Positions 37,642-47,947 are shown, counted from the first letter of the stretch. The stretch is 50,181 nt of DNA from Limnothrix sp. CACIAM 69d (GCA_001913845.2 MKGP02000043.1:1-50181), one strand, 5' to 3'. Notes: generated from the letters alone by a model not told the origin. A program made the numbers and translations.

Positions 37642-39582
37642 GTGGTCTTGGCTAGCCGTTGGTTGCGTGCAAAGCGCCCGTGCCGCTGTCTGATTGCGAT
37701 CCCCGTCGTCTCTCCACTAAGGTTAAGATTCGGGACGCGATCGACCCGTTCGATCGAAACCCTGCCGAGTGCGTCTTTTGCTGAGTGCGTCACTGTGATT
37801 TCGCCCAAACCTGCTCATCGTTCCTGGTTGGTGCTGTCGGCTGCCATTGGTGGCGCGTTGCTGGTTGTGGCGGCCCTGGCGATCGCCCTGTTGTTGCGGG
37901 TTCCGGCCTTGCCCAACTGCCCCGCCATCTTTTGGCCGCTGGCTTCGGCTTCCATGCGCCTTTACTGCGCGGAAGTGGCGGCCAACAAGCGGACGGTGCG
38001 AGATTTGCTGGAGGCGATCGCCCTGGTGGAGGTGCTCCCGGCGGATCACGAGTTGCGCCCCCAAGCGAATCGCTACTTAGTCGCTTGGGTGGAGGAAATT
38101 TTGCGGTTGGCGGATGGGGCCGTGCAAGCGGGCAATTTGGAAGAGGCGCTGAAAATTGCTCGTCAGATCCCAACAACAGTTCCCAATCACGGCCAAGTGA
38201 AAACACAGATGGCTGACTGGGAACGGGACTGGCGGGAGGCAGAAGGCATTTATAACGCGGTAATTGGGGCGATCGACCAACGAAAGTGGGATGCGGCGAT
38301 CGGGAATGCGAACCGGCTGGTGCGCGGCCCCTTGCGCTATTGGGCAACGGTCAAACACGACGAGCTGCGGGTGCTGATTGCGGAAACGCGCCAGGATGAT
38401 GGACGGATTCGCCGGGCCCTGGCGCTGGCAAAAGGCGGCAACCCCGATCGCTTTGAGCAGGCCTTTGAACTGCTGCGGGGCATTGAAGCGCGGCGGCGAC
38501 TTTATCCCCTTGCCCAACAGACGATCGCGGATTTAACGGAGCAGGTGTTGACCCTGGCCCAGGAAAGTATCGATCGCGGTAATGGAGAGGCGGCGTTGCG
38601 GTGGGCGGATTTGCTGCCCGATCGGGAATCGTTGCAGGCCCAAGCGGAGGATTTACGAAATCTAGCAGCGGCGGAAACGGCGGCCAAAGGGGGCACGCCT
38701 AAGGATCTGGAAGTGGCGATCGAGGAGGCCAGCAAGATTCCGGAAGGGCGACCCCTCTATGAACGGGCCCAGGCCAAAATTGCCCAATGGCGACGGGACA
38801 GCGAAGATGCAGCGCGGTTAGAGCAAGCAAGAGAATTAGCCCAATCGGGCACATTGGCGGACTTGACCAACGCCATCTCCCAGGCTCAGGAAATTCCGGA
38901 AACCAGCGGTCTGGCGGCCCTGGCACGGCGGGAAATTACCAACTGGAGCCGTCAAATTCAAGAACTGCGCGATCGCCCCCTGTTGGATCAAGCGGAAACC
39001 CTGGCCGGTCAGGGGCGTTGGGCCGAGGCGATCGCCCAGGCCCAGCGTATTGAACCGGAAAGCCCTTTGGCCGCCGATGCCCGTCGCCGGGTGGCCACTT
39101 GGCGAGCGGAGTTGGAACAGCGACAGGATGAGCCGATTTTGCAACAGGCGGAGGAGTTGGCTCGGGGGGGAGACCTCGCCGGGGCGATCGACATGGCGAA
39201 CCAAATTGCCAGCGGCCGATCGCTCTATCGCCAGGCCCAACAGGCGATCGCCCGTTGGCAAACCCAGCGCCAAGATCAACAACAACTCACGGAGGCCCAA
39301 CAGCTCGCCACCAACAACAGCCCGGACGGCCTCGTGAGCGCCATCCTGCTGGCCGATCGAGTCAAACGCAACAGCCCTTGGCGCAGTCAGGCTGACGGTA
39401 ACATTGCCCGCTGGAGCCAGCAGCTTTTGGCCTTGGCCCAACAGCAGGCAGCCAACGGCGACTTACCCGGCGCGGTGGCCTTGGCTCGCCGCATTCCAAG
39501 GGTAGCCACCACCTACGAGGCCGCCCAAACCCAAATTAGTGCTTGGCAGCGGTGGATCTCGCCTGCACCAGCTAGTCCCTAA
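37642..39582 (+). CDS. Large membrane-anchored protein with repeated helical units, function unknown
   Basis: 646 residues from GTG 37642; an in-frame GTG at 37795 gives a more usual N-terminus just before the single membrane helix ('LVLSAAIGGALLVVAALAIALLL'). The rest is helical with a recurring unit of roughly 50-60 residues: 'A..LA..G.L..AI..A..I...S.LY..A...I..W', for example 'AEELARGGDLAGAIDMANQI' and 'AETLAGQGRWAEAIAQAQRI'. This is TPR/solenoid-like and probably forms a scaffold outside or inside the membrane. Similar cyanobacterial proteins are loosely annotated as chromosome-segregation ATPase-like, but no ATPase motif is visible. It follows the GT61 gene by 31 bases. Confidence 0.75.
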   Translation: MVLASRWLRAKRPCRCLIAIPVVSPLRLRFGTRSTRSIETLPSASFAECVTVISPKPAHRSWLVLSAAIGGALLVVAALAIALLLRVPALPNCPAIFWPLASASMRLYCAEVAANKRTVRDLLEAIALVEVLPADHELRPQANRYLVAWVEEILRLADGAVQAGNLEEALKIARQIPTTVPNHGQVKTQMADWERDWREAEGIYNAVIGAIDQRKWDAAIGNANRLVRGPLRYWATVKHDELRVLIAETRQDDGRIRRALALAKGGNPDRFEQAFELLRGIEARRRLYPLAQQTIADLTEQVLTLAQESIDRGNGEAALRWADLLPDRESLQAQAEDLRNLAAAETAAKGGTPKDLEVAIEEASKIPEGRPLYERAQAKIAQWRRDSEDAARLEQARELAQSGTLADLTNAISQAQEIPETSGLAALARREITNWSRQIQELRDRPLLDQAETLAGQGRWAEAIAQAQRIEPESPLAADARRRVATWRAELEQRQDEPILQQAEELARGGDLAGAIDMANQIASGRSLYRQAQQAIARWQTQRQDQQQLTEAQQLATNNSPDGLVSAILLADRVKRNSPWRSQADGNIARWSQQLLALAQQQAANGDLPGAVALARRIPRVATTYEAAQTQISAWQRWISPAPASP

Positions 39583-39638
39583 TCCAGATTTGGCGGTCGG
39601 TGATGATGGTTGAGATTTGTGGCATCCCAACCGGATCC

Positions 39639-42101
39639 TTAGCGCAATTCCACTTGCAATTGCAGCGATCGCAAGTTGGCCGGAGCATTGGCCCAACGCA
39701 GCAGCACTTGCCGGAATTGGGCCGCTTGCTCAGGGGTCAGGGCACTGGAAACCGTGTCATCCCAAACCACACCCACCACGGAACCGCGTTCCAGGGTGAG
39801 GGTAACCACGAACGTCCCCCGCAGATTGGCTGGCAAATTGCGTTTGAGGTGTTGCGTGAGCTGCTCGATCACCCGTTGATCCAATCCCGGGGCGCTGGCA
39901 ATCTGCACTGTGGGGCCCGTTGGCAAAGGAGACGTAAGGTCGCCCTCCGCTTCTCCAGCGGGCGGCGGCGGGGCGATCGGGAGAGGCACGGGTTGCCGGC
40001 TCCCTTGGCCACCCGTGCGGCGCGGGGGAGCACCCACCGATCGGGCCGCCTCGGAGCGATCGGCTGCCCCAAAGAACCCTTCGTAGCTGGTTCCTTCTGG
40101 CAATTCCACAGGAACCGTCACCCGCTGGGTTGAGCCATCCGGATTGACACGCACTTCCTCACTCACGGCCACAAAGGCGGTGTATTGAGACAAAACCCGA
40201 TAGGCCAAGGAGGTTTCAACCACCCGATCGACCAGGGATTTCACCTCATTGCCATAGAGCTGATTCATGAGGTCTTTGATCCGGGAGCGGGCCCACAGTT
40301 GAGCAATGGCCGGCCGATCGCTCTGGTTAAACTCCACCTTGAACCGTTGCTCAAAGGGTTGGTTACCGGCGGTTTTGCCCGTCACAATCAGGGTTCCGGG
40401 AGCACGATCGCCCTTGTGCCCAAAGATCACCAGGGGTTGAGCCGCAAACAGATCCGGTGCGGCGGCCGGATAAATGTCTGGGCCGGGGCCCGGCCCCTCC
40501 CAACGCACCCGCACTTCCGTGAGCACCGGGTTGGCAATTTGGCGGAAGAATTTTTCCACAGGGGCTTCGGTGGTTTCGTCTTGGCGCACCACTTGCAGGG
40601 TTCCGCGTCCCACTTCCGCCAGGCGATCGAGCAAAAAGCGGTTGACCGAACTGCCCACCCCAAAGCTAAAGAGCCGATTCCCGGGTTTCAGATTGCGCTG
40701 AACGCTGGCGATCACCTCCCGATCGTTGCCAATGTAGCCATCGGTCAGCAGCACCACACTCCGCAATCGCCCCGCTTCGGCCGCTGGAAACCGCAACACC
40801 TCATCAATGCCCGCTTGCAGATTGGTTCCGCCGTTGGCTTGCAGGGCTTCAACGTAGCCCAAGGCTCGCTGTCGGTTGGCGGCGGTGTTGGCCAAGGGGC
40901 GATCGGACAAACGTGTGGCCGCATTGGCAAAGTCAATGATCGTGAAGGTGTCGTTGGGGTTCAGACCATTGATGAAACGGCGCATCAATTCCTTGGATTT
41001 GGCCAAGGGTTGTCCCTGTTGGGAGCCGGAGGTATCCATCAAAAACACCACGTCCTTGGGTACGATCGCCCGCTGGGGATAGCCAATCGCCGGGATCAGA
41101 TATAGCCCAAAGAAACCGCCCCGATCGTCCCCTTGGGTGAGCACGCTGGCTTGGGTATTGGCCCCCGCCACCCGATAGCGCAGGATGAAGTCTTTGTTGG
41201 GAATTGAGTCCGCTGGGGACAGTTGCACGGCGGTGAAGCGCCCCTTGCCGGTGAAGTCGATTTTGTGGGAGGGCGATCGCACCGCTTCGATCGGCACGCC
41301 CGCATCGATCGACAGTCGGAGGCTGATGTCATGGCCCGATCGACTGCCGGGGGGCAACACTGGCGGATTAATCCGCGAACCATCGGGCACTTGATCCGTG
41401 TTGCCATTGGGGTTGCCATTGGGGCCGATCGGATTGCCAGGGTTATATCGCGGCCCCACCACCATCGGGAACACAAATTCATAATCCCCCCCTTCAAACC
41501 TCAGGGATTCGGTGTATTGAATGGTGACTTGGATCGCTTCCCCGGGACGAATGTTCGCCAAAGATTGGGTGAAAATATTATCGCGCTCTTGCTCCAGCAG
41601 CCCGGCCGTGCGCCCCTCTTGGCGGGCTTGCTCATAAATTTGGCGGGCTTCTTCGCGGGTTTTTAAATCGCCCTTAATCACCCGATCACCAATCCGAATT
41701 TCCATATCATCCACGGCGGCGTTTTCCGGCAGTGGAAAGACATAAACCGCCTCCAAAGGGCGATCGAACGGATTAGTAAAGGTCTGTTGCACCGTCACCC
41801 GCGACAGGTTGCCGGTCACCTGGGCGGTCACCTCGGTTTTATCCAGCACAAACCGATCGAGCGAGCCATCGGGATTCGGGACATAGAGACCGCCCACCGG
41901 GCGATCGGGCTGGGGCGAAACCATCGGGCGGCCCTCCGGAGGCATCCGTTGTGTTAAATGAGCAGCGGGAGCAACCGTGGGGCGAGTTATGGCATCGGTT
42001 GTGGATATCGATCGCGCCATCACGGGTGCTGACGACTGAGCCATTACGCCCCCCGCAGCCAGCACCACCATCCACCCGATCGCCGTCATTTGCTTACTCA
42101 T
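39639..42101 (-). CDS. VIT and von Willebrand A domain protein, exported
   Basis: 820 residues from ATG 42101 (GGGGA five bases upstream); the frame is open to 42266. A signal peptide (MSKQMTAIGWMVVLAAGGVMAQ) is followed by a VIT domain ('VTVQQTFTNPFDRPLEAVYVFPLPENAAVDDMEIRIG' region). A vWA domain has a full MIDAS ('FLMDTSGSQQGQ', later 'LTDGYIGND'). This is the ITIH-like architecture; such proteins bind metal and partner proteins. The C-terminal ~80 residues ('RVIEQLTQHLKRNLPANLRG', 'RSLQLQVELR') look like a separate small alpha/beta domain, possibly TonB-C-like, after a Pro-rich linker. It probably acts in the periplasm or at the surface; the role is unknown. Confidence 0.85.
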   Translation of the reverse strand: MSKQMTAIGWMVVLAAGGVMAQSSAPVMARSISTTDAITRPTVAPAAHLTQRMPPEGRPMVSPQPDRPVGGLYVPNPDGSLDRFVLDKTEVTAQVTGNLSRVTVQQTFTNPFDRPLEAVYVFPLPENAAVDDMEIRIGDRVIKGDLKTREEARQIYEQARQEGRTAGLLEQERDNIFTQSLANIRPGEAIQVTIQYTESLRFEGGDYEFVFPMVVGPRYNPGNPIGPNGNPNGNTDQVPDGSRINPPVLPPGSRSGHDISLRLSIDAGVPIEAVRSPSHKIDFTGKGRFTAVQLSPADSIPNKDFILRYRVAGANTQASVLTQGDDRGGFFGLYLIPAIGYPQRAIVPKDVVFLMDTSGSQQGQPLAKSKELMRRFINGLNPNDTFTIIDFANAATRLSDRPLANTAANRQRALGYVEALQANGGTNLQAGIDEVLRFPAAEAGRLRSVVLLTDGYIGNDREVIASVQRNLKPGNRLFSFGVGSSVNRFLLDRLAEVGRGTLQVVRQDETTEAPVEKFFRQIANPVLTEVRVRWEGPGPGPDIYPAAAPDLFAAQPLVIFGHKGDRAPGTLIVTGKTAGNQPFEQRFKVEFNQSDRPAIAQLWARSRIKDLMNQLYGNEVKSLVDRVVETSLAYRVLSQYTAFVAVSEEVRVNPDGSTQRVTVPVELPEGTSYEGFFGAADRSEAARSVGAPPRRTGGQGSRQPVPLPIAPPPPAGEAEGDLTSPLPTGPTVQIASAPGLDQRVIEQLTQHLKRNLPANLRGTFVVTLTLERGSVVGVVWDDTVSSALTPEQAAQFRQVLLRWANAPANLRSLQLQVELR

Positions 42102-42331
42102 TTCGATCCCCATGGCCTCACGCCGGGCCCCATTAGCAATCCGTCGCCATCCAATGTTCGGCCCACCGCTCAACGGGCCCAACCAAACTCGACCCGGAAC
42201 GACTGGCCCTCCTGTTGATGCCTTGGGGGCATTTGGGGGGCGCTGTCCCGAGTCGGGGTTTTGCATGGCGGTACTACTGTTGTAGTGCTTCTGTTTTAGT
42301 TCCGCGATCGTCGATTGCCCTCCGGATCCGT

Positions 42332-43690
42332 CTAGACCCGGGTTGCGCGGTTTGTGGTGCGTTCTGCGTCGCGAGTCTTTTTGCCGCGCCAGAAGAATTT
42401 CACCGGAGTGCCTTCAAAGCCCAATTCTTTACGGAAATGGCCCTCAATGTAGCGGCGATAGTTGTCGTTGAACCGGTGGGGATCGTTCACAAACAGGGCG
42501 ATCGCAGGCGGTTGGCTGCTGACTTGGGTTCCGTAATAAATCTTGCCCTGCTTGCCTTGGCGGGTGGTTGGCGGCGAGTGCCAACGCAGCGCATCTTCCA
42601 ACACCTCATTGATTGTGGCTGTGGAAACCCGGCGACGATGTTGCTCAGCGGCGCGATCGACCAGTTCCAAAATCTTCGGGACTCGCTGACCGGTCACGGC
42701 ACTGGTGAAAATCATTTCCGCCCAATCTAGGAAATAAAGACGGCTACGCAACTCCCGCTCATATTCATAGATTGAGGTGGAATCCTTATCCACCGCATCC
42801 CACTTATTCACCACCAACACGCAGGCTCGCCCATCGTCCGTAATCCGGCCCGCCAGGCGCTGATCTTGTTCCGTGATGCCGTCCAACACATCAATCACCA
42901 ACAACACCACATCCGATCGACGGATGGCCTTGAAGGCCCGATTGATGCTGAAGAATTCTGGGCCGTAGTCGATCATCTTCTTGCGGCGAATCCCGGCGGT
43001 GTCGATCAGCCGGTAGCGCTTGCCATTGCGCTCCACCACCATATCGATCGAGTCCCGAGTGGTTCCCGAAATGGGACTGACGATCGCCCGGTTTTCGCCC
43101 ACAAAGGCATTCAACAAACTGGACTTGCCCACGTTCGGCCGCCCCACGATCGCAATGTTCAGCTCCGGTTCCTCCGGCAACTGATCCACAGGTGGCAAGT
43201 AGCGAAGCGCCGCATCTAACAAATCTCCCGTGCCGTTGCCGTGAATGCCCGACACCGCGAAGGGTTCACCCAAGCCCAATTCCCAAAACAGACTCGCCTG
43301 AGCCAAGCCCTGATCCGGTGATTCACACTTGTTCACCGCCAGCAACACCGGCTTCGGTTGGCGACGCAACCAATCGGCAATTTCCCGATCGGCATCGGTG
43401 GGGCCTTGCTTCCCATCCACCACAAAAATCGCCACCGCCGCCTCCGACAGGGCCGCCATCGCCTGCTCGCGGATCAGGGGCAAAAACTCCGTGTCATCAT
43501 CAAACACCAGCCCGCCCGTATCCACCACCAGGAAATCCCGATCGCCCCAAAATGCCGGCCGATAGGTGCGATCGCGCGTGATCCCCGGTTGGTCGAACAC
43601 GATCGCTGATTGATCCCCCGCGAACCGATTCACCAGGGTCGATTTGCCCACGTTGGGCCGTCCCACGATCGCCACCACCGGAAGAGACAT
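42332..43690 (-). CDS. der: GTPase Der (EngA), ribosome assembly
   Basis: 452 residues from ATG 43690 (GAGG just upstream). It has two tandem GTPase domains, each with 'GRPNVGKS': first '[20 protein letters not shown]' with 'DTGGL' and 'NKCE', second '[20 protein letters not shown]' with 'DTAGIRRKK' and 'NKWD'. A C-terminal KH-like domain follows ('[21 protein letters not shown]'). Der is needed for 50S subunit maturation. It appears monocistronic, with the VIT/vWA gene downstream on the same strand after a 230-base gap. Confidence 0.98.
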   Translation of the reverse strand: MSLPVVAIVGRPNVGKSTLVNRFAGDQSAIVFDQPGITRDRTYRPAFWGDRDFLVVDTGGLVFDDDTEFLPLIREQAMAALSEAAVAIFVVDGKQGPTDADREIADWLRRQPKPVLLAVNKCESPDQGLAQASLFWELGLGEPFAVSGIHGNGTGDLLDAALRYLPPVDQLPEEPELNIAIVGRPNVGKSSLLNAFVGENRAIVSPISGTTRDSIDMVVERNGKRYRLIDTAGIRRKKMIDYGPEFFSINRAFKAIRRSDVVLLVIDVLDGITEQDQRLAGRITDDGRACVLVVNKWDAVDKDSTSIYEYERELRSRLYFLDWAEMIFTSAVTGQRVPKILELVDRAAEQHRRRVSTATINEVLEDALRWHSPPTTRQGKQGKIYYGTQVSSQPPAIALFVNDPHRFNDNYRRYIEGHFRKELGFEGTPVKFFWRGKKTRDAERTTNRATRV

Positions 43691-43809
43691 ACGCCTCACC
43701 TACCGCTCTTTGTTCAAAACCAAACTAGTAATCATAGCGCGATTTGGAAGGCGTAATTCATGATCAATTCAGGAATTCTCGGCCATTCCTGACCAGCCTC
43801 CTCAGCGCA

Positions 43810-44706
43810 CTATTCGTGTTTATGACCATCGGGCATAATCGCCGCCGCCATCAGAGCGCCCTCAAAGGAAGCTGAGTAAAGATTCGCCCGGTGTAGATTA
43901 GCGCCTTCCAAGTTGGCTCCGTGGAATTTCGCTTCTCGCAAATTTGCCATGCTCAGGTTAGCCAGCATCAAATTCGCCCCGGACACATCCACCTGGCTGA
44001 GGGTCACCTCTCGCAAATCCGCTTCCCGCAAAATGGCATCTCGCAGCGTTGCCATATACAAATTGGCCCCAATCAGATTCGCCCCAATCAGGGTCGCCTC
44101 ATCCAAATTGGCACTCATCAAGCTGGCCATGCAGAGGTTAGCCAAGCTGAGATTCGCCATGCGGATATTGGCGCAATATAGGTTGGCCCCCACCAAGTTG
44201 GCCAAGCAGACGATCGCCAGGCTCAAGTTGGCCTCCCGCAGGTTCGCCTCCCGCAGGTCTGCCATGCCCAAGTTCACTTCCCGCAAATCGCAGCGGCTGA
44301 GATCCGCCTCCCGCAGCTTAATTCCCTTCAGGTTAGCCGTGTAAAGACTGGCTTCCCGCAAATCAGCCCGGCTAAAGTCCGACTCCCGCACCACACTCAT
44401 GCACAAATCCGCCCGTCGCAAGGTTGCCTCGCGAAAGTCCACATGACGCATCACCGATTCCCGCAGGTTCACCCCCGATAGGTTGGCCGTGTAGAGGTTG
44501 GTTTTGCGAAGGCTGGCCCGCTGCAAATTGGCCCCTTCCAAATTCGCCATACACAAATCCGCATGGCTGAGGTCAAATTGCTGCAAGTTAACTTTGCTGA
44601 GATCGGCTTCGCGGAGGTTGGGATAGACGTTGGGGTTGGCGCGTCGCCAGCGGTTCCAAACATCTGCACCTTGCTCGATCAGCACGAGGTGCTCGGGGTT
44701 TGCCAT
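43810..44706 (-). CDS. Pentapeptide repeat protein
   Basis: 298 residues. After a 30-residue start (MANPEHLVLIEQGADVWNRW) nearly the whole protein is A(D/N)Lxx pentapeptides, roughly 50 in a row ('READLSKVNLQQFDLSHADL', 'ANLEGANLQRASLRKTNLYT'). They would build a right-handed quadrilateral beta helix. The start resembles RfrA-like cyanobacterial proteins, in which such a region precedes the repeats. No membrane segment or signal peptide is seen, so it is probably cytoplasmic. The function of most members is unknown. It lies alone between der and pdxJ. Confidence 0.92.
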   Translation of the reverse strand: MANPEHLVLIEQGADVWNRWRRANPNVYPNLREADLSKVNLQQFDLSHADLCMANLEGANLQRASLRKTNLYTANLSGVNLRESVMRHVDFREATLRRADLCMSVVRESDFSRADLREASLYTANLKGIKLREADLSRCDLREVNLGMADLREANLREANLSLAIVCLANLVGANLYCANIRMANLSLANLCMASLMSANLDEATLIGANLIGANLYMATLRDAILREADLREVTLSQVDVSGANLMLANLSMANLREAKFHGANLEGANLHRANLYSASFEGALMAAAIMPDGHKHE

Positions 44707-45368
44707 CCTGTTGACTCCGGCTCTGAGGACGATGCAGCAAGGTGCGACAGGGAACGAGAGGGGGTTGATCGACGAAATTGAATAGATCGACGAAGAAATT
44801 GAATGGTTCTGCCCATTGGACTAAGCATATCAAGGCAATGAAGCCGTTGAAAGGCAACCCAAGGTTGCCCCCCACCTCCCATCGCCCTGGGGTGATGAAA
44901 AAGTCTTCAAAGGCTTCCGTGAGCTAGCTGGCTTGACCCGATCGCCCCGCAAATTGACCAGGAAAGTGGCTAAATCATCCGGATATCCCTTGGGCGATCG
45001 AGAAATCAGTTTTTGAAAATAGATGCACCCCAATGCCAAATCCTCAGCTCCCAATGGGAATGGGGATTTTTTTTATGGGTTCGTTGGGTTTCTTGACACT
45101 CGACAGGCTCAAGCTCAGCAGCCCTAGACTCGGAAGCCGTTGATTAACCCTGAGCTTGAAAGCCCCAAACTCGGCCAGTTAAAGCGCAACGGACTTGACC
45201 ATTGAACCCGAGCAACCGGCCATCCGGCAATCCGTCGTAACTGCCCAATCGATCGGCAACATTCGCTACAATCATCAGTCCAGATGCGTCCACTAGTCTG
45301 ACCCAGTTCGTTGGTCATTTCGCTAGTTATTCATCATTTTATTCACTCACATACCGGAGACAGTCCCC
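44707..45368. other. Gene-free region upstream of pdxJ
   Basis: No gene found. Near 45,028-45,074 CCCCAATGCC and GGGAATGGGG could form an imperfect stem followed by eight T on the plus strand, a weak terminator candidate with no plus-strand gene before it. A Ser/Leu-type short repeat 'AAGCTCAGCAGCCCTAGACTCGGAAG' / 'GAGCTTGAAAGCCCCAAACTCGGCC' (45,112-45,180) appears as a loose inverted or direct pair. The pdxJ promoter must lie at the right end. Confidence 0.4.
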
Positions 45369-46112
45369 TTGCTGACCCTCGGAGTCAATATTGACCACAT
45401 TGCCACCATCCGCCAAGCCCGCCGCACCGTGGAGCCGGATCCGGTGGCCGCGGCTGTTTTGGCAGAATTGGGGGGCGCGGATGGGATTACGGTACACCTG
45501 CGCGAAGATCGCCGCCACATTCAAGAGCGCGATGTGCGTCTGTTGCGGCAAACGGTGCGCACCCATTTGAATTTGGAAATGGCGGCGACCGATGAAATGG
45601 TGGCGATCGCCCTGGACATCAAGCCGGATTACGTGACCCTCGTGCCCGAGCGGCGAGAAGAGGTGACCACTGAAGGCGGCCTGGACGTGGTGGGGGCGGT
45701 CGATCGGCTCGGAGATGTGGTGGAAGCCCTGCAAGATGCCCACATTCCCGTCAGTCTGTTCATTGATGCTGACAGCAAGCAAATTGAAGCCTCTGCCACC
45801 ACTGGCGCGAAATTCATTGAGCTGCACACGGGTCGCTACGCGGAAGCCCACAGCCCCGAAGAGCGGCGCAAGGAGCTGGGAATTTTGGCCCAAGGCGCTT
45901 GGCGGGCCCGGGAGGCGGGCTTGCGGGTGAATGCGGGCCATGGCTTGACCTATTGGAACACCTACGAAGTGGCCTGCATTGAGGGCATGGAAGAGCTGAA
46001 CATTGGCCACACGATCATCAGTCGGGCGGCGCTGGTGGGCATGGAGCGAGCGGTGCGCGAGATGAAGGACATTTTGCAGCGGGCAGCGTTGGATATAAAG
46101 TTTCGTCGCTAG
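45369..46112 (+). CDS. pdxJ: Pyridoxine 5'-phosphate synthase PdxJ
   Basis: 247 residues, full length, from a TTG start whose product '[19 protein letters not shown]' matches the family N-terminus exactly. GGAGA lies upstream. PdxJ condenses deoxyxylulose phosphate and aminoacetone phosphate to form PNP. Conserved blocks: '[18 protein letters not shown]' (active-site His/Arg), '[11 protein letters not shown]' (catalytic Glu), '[12 protein letters not shown]', '[11 protein letters not shown]', and '[13 protein letters not shown]' with the catalytic His. Transcribed toward ycf54. Confidence 0.98.
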   Translation: MLTLGVNIDHIATIRQARRTVEPDPVAAAVLAELGGADGITVHLREDRRHIQERDVRLLRQTVRTHLNLEMAATDEMVAIALDIKPDYVTLVPERREEVTTEGGLDVVGAVDRLGDVVEALQDAHIPVSLFIDADSKQIEASATTGAKFIELHTGRYAEAHSPEERRKELGILAQGAWRAREAGLRVNAGHGLTYWNTYEVACIEGMEELNIGHTIISRAALVGMERAVREMKDILQRAALDIKFRR

Positions 46113-46242
46113 GGGTGCGATCGCTCAACGATTCGATCGCCAGGCCGCTAAAATGCAAAGTCGCTAGCACTTCCGCTGATTGCGCCTGTTTTCAAAGTCC
46201 TTAAAATTCCTCTGGTAAACCTGCTACCTCTCCCCAAAACCG

Positions 46243-46578
46243 ATGACCACCTATCACTTCTGTTTGGCTAGCCGTCATTTCCTCCTGGAAGAAGAACCCC
46301 TTGAAGAAGTGCTCAAGGAACGGACACGCAACTATCATGAACGGGAACAGGAAATTGATTTTTGGCTGGTGGAGCAACCGGCGTTCCTAGAAGCTCCTGA
46401 GTTCAAGGAAATGAAGCAACAATGCCCCCAACCGTCGGCGGCGATCATTTCCACCAACCCCACCTTCATTACCTGGTTGCGGTTGCGGTTGGAATATGTG
46501 GCGACGGGCCAGTTTGAAGCGCCTTCTGAGTCGATTCCGGAACCGTTGAAGTCGTTGGCTCCCGTTTCGGCCAGCTAG
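46243..46578 (+). CDS. ycf54: Ycf54, accessory protein of Mg-protoporphyrin monomethyl ester cyclase
   Basis: 111 residues. 'YHFCLASRHFLLEEEPLEEVLKERTRNYHE' and 'IDFWLVEQPAFLEAPEF' followed by 'AAIISTNPTFITWLRLRLEYV' are the highly conserved Ycf54 blocks. The protein is needed for assembly or activity of the oxidative (AcsF-type) cyclase that makes the fifth ring of chlorophyll. No other chlorophyll gene is near. It starts 130 bases after pdxJ and ends 38 bases before a MITE-like element. Confidence 0.95.
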   Translation: MTTYHFCLASRHFLLEEEPLEEVLKERTRNYHEREQEIDFWLVEQPAFLEAPEFKEMKQQCPQPSAAIISTNPTFITWLRLRLEYVATGQFEAPSESIPEPLKSLAPVSAS

Positions 46579-46615
46579 GTTTTGCGCCAGCGATCACGAC
46601 AAACAATACAGGGTT

Positions 46616-46770
46616 TAGGGCCTGTCGTCGTTGAGCACGAAACCCTAGATCTGCCGTTAGCGGATCGTGGGGGACAAGGGGCTTGAGCATCTTGTTGCGA
46701 CGACTAGGGCATGAAAGATCAACTGTTTCAGCATCACCTCGAAATCTCGAAATAATGACGACAGGCCCCA
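46616..46770. mobile_element. MITE-like element B with terminal inverted repeats
   Basis: The left end TAGGGCCTGTCGTCGTT and right end AATGACGACAGGCCCCA are inverted repeats. The interior (GAAACCCTAGATCTGCCGTT, GGATCGTGGGGGACAAGGGG, GAGCATCTTGTTGCGACGAC) is nearly the same as in element A at 33.5 kb. The central palindrome is imperfect (46675-46694). There is no gene inside. Similarity to element A continues a little beyond the right repeat (AAGACCCCT / AAGCCCCTT). Confidence 0.75.
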
Positions 46771-47009
46771 AGACCCCTATTCGTCTTGGCCAGGGCTGCG
46801 CGTTGGACAAGGGGGAGGATTTGACTGCGGATCCTCCCTTTTGGTGTTGATGCGATGATTACTGGCTTTGATTGGTGATTGCCAAATGTGGAGGACTTGG
46901 TTTTTAGGTAGAAAGTCCGGTTTTTCCCGATCGCTCGGGTTAGGCTTGGGAGGCTGCACCCTAGATCTATCCTTCAGAATCCATCCCTCAAAACCCATCC
47001 CTCAAAACC

Positions 47010-47663
47010 ATGTTGAAACAGCGGTTATGGCGGCCCCTGTGGCAATCCTTGGCGATCGGAACCGGCCTGGCGGCGATCGCGGCCGGTGGTCTGATTCCTG
47101 TGGCCCAAGCTCAGACTCGGGAAGACTTGCCCGAGTGCGAACCGCCCCAGTCCGGTGAATTTTTGCTGTTGGTGCGCCGGGCCAGCCGGGATGTGGAAGA
47201 TCGGCTTTACACGGCGTTGCCCCAGAATGTATCGGCGGAACCCTGCCGCTATGTGGGGGAAGCGGTGATGCGCTTGGAAGGGTTTCCCTCGTTAAACATT
47301 GCCAAGGCTTGGGCCGATTATGTGCGCGATCGCACGGGGTTGCAGGCTTTTGCGATCGAATCGCCCAGCGCGCGGGCGGCGGCGGCCTTTCAACCCACGA
47401 CATTGGGGAATGGCTATGCGGTGTTGGTGAATTATTTTGACGATCCGACGGTGGCTCGCGAGTTACGGGATTTTCTGAGTCGGGATGTGGGGTTAGCCAG
47501 CTATGCCGATCGCCCGTACCTGTTGGCATCGAGCAGCGCGGACAGCAAGGCGGCGGGCGAGTTGATGCGCCGTTTGAGCGATCGGGGATTCACGGCCATG
47601 GTGGTGGACGGTCGGCAAGTGATGTTGCTGCGTCAGGCGATCGCCCTACCGGTCGATCGATAA
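47010..47663 (+). CDS. Secreted SPOR-like protein, function unknown
   Basis: 217 residues. The signal peptide (LWQSLAIGTGLAAIAAGGLI) ends at 'AQAQ'. The mature protein has two Cys ('LPECEPP', 'AEPCRYVG'). Two alternating alpha/beta units ('EFLLLVRRASRDVEDRLYTALP' and 'GYAVLVNYFDDPTVARELRDFL') are followed by 'LMRRLSDRGFTAMVV'. The pattern resembles tandem SPOR-like folds used in peptidoglycan binding, but the assignment is by shape only. It lies upstream of, and on the same strand as, the ECF sigma operon, with 280 bases between. Confidence 0.7.
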   Translation: MLKQRLWRPLWQSLAIGTGLAAIAAGGLIPVAQAQTREDLPECEPPQSGEFLLLVRRASRDVEDRLYTALPQNVSAEPCRYVGEAVMRLEGFPSLNIAKAWADYVRDRTGLQAFAIESPSARAAAAFQPTTLGNGYAVLVNYFDDPTVARELRDFLSRDVGLASYADRPYLLASSSADSKAAGELMRRLSDRGFTAMVVDGRQVMLLRQAIALPVDR

Positions 47664-47688
47664 ACGCTCCAGGAGAGTTGTTTCAAAT

Positions 47689-47738
47689 TTCCCCAAAATC
47701 TCCCCAAAACATTCCCCAAAATACCTTCCCAAAATACC
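47689..47738. repeat. Degenerate tandem repeat of TTCCCCAAAAT units
   Basis: Four imperfect units of 11-14 bases (TTCCCCAAAATC, TCCCCAAAACA, TTCCCCAAAATACC, TTCCCAAAATACC). It lies between the secreted-protein gene and the sigma-factor gene. Confidence 0.7.
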
Positions 47739-47947
47739 GCAGAGTCCTTAACCCAAAAGCATTCCAGCCCTTTCGCACAGCCATTCACCAAACCGTTATT
47801 CAAAATCACTCCAAAAACTTTGCCCCAACGCTGAACCTTTTTCGCTAGCCCCCTGTCCAAAGGAGCAATTCAACAGCATTGCGAGCATGGAGGGGCAAAC
47901 AAGCCGCCAGCAGCAGTGTTTCTAGGATTTCTAGGTTTAAGGGCTGA

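Noticed and set aside
40185..41105. 306-codon plus-strand open frame over the VIT/vWA gene
   Set aside because: Antisense shadow; the minus-strand gene has signal peptide, VIT and MIDAS motifs.
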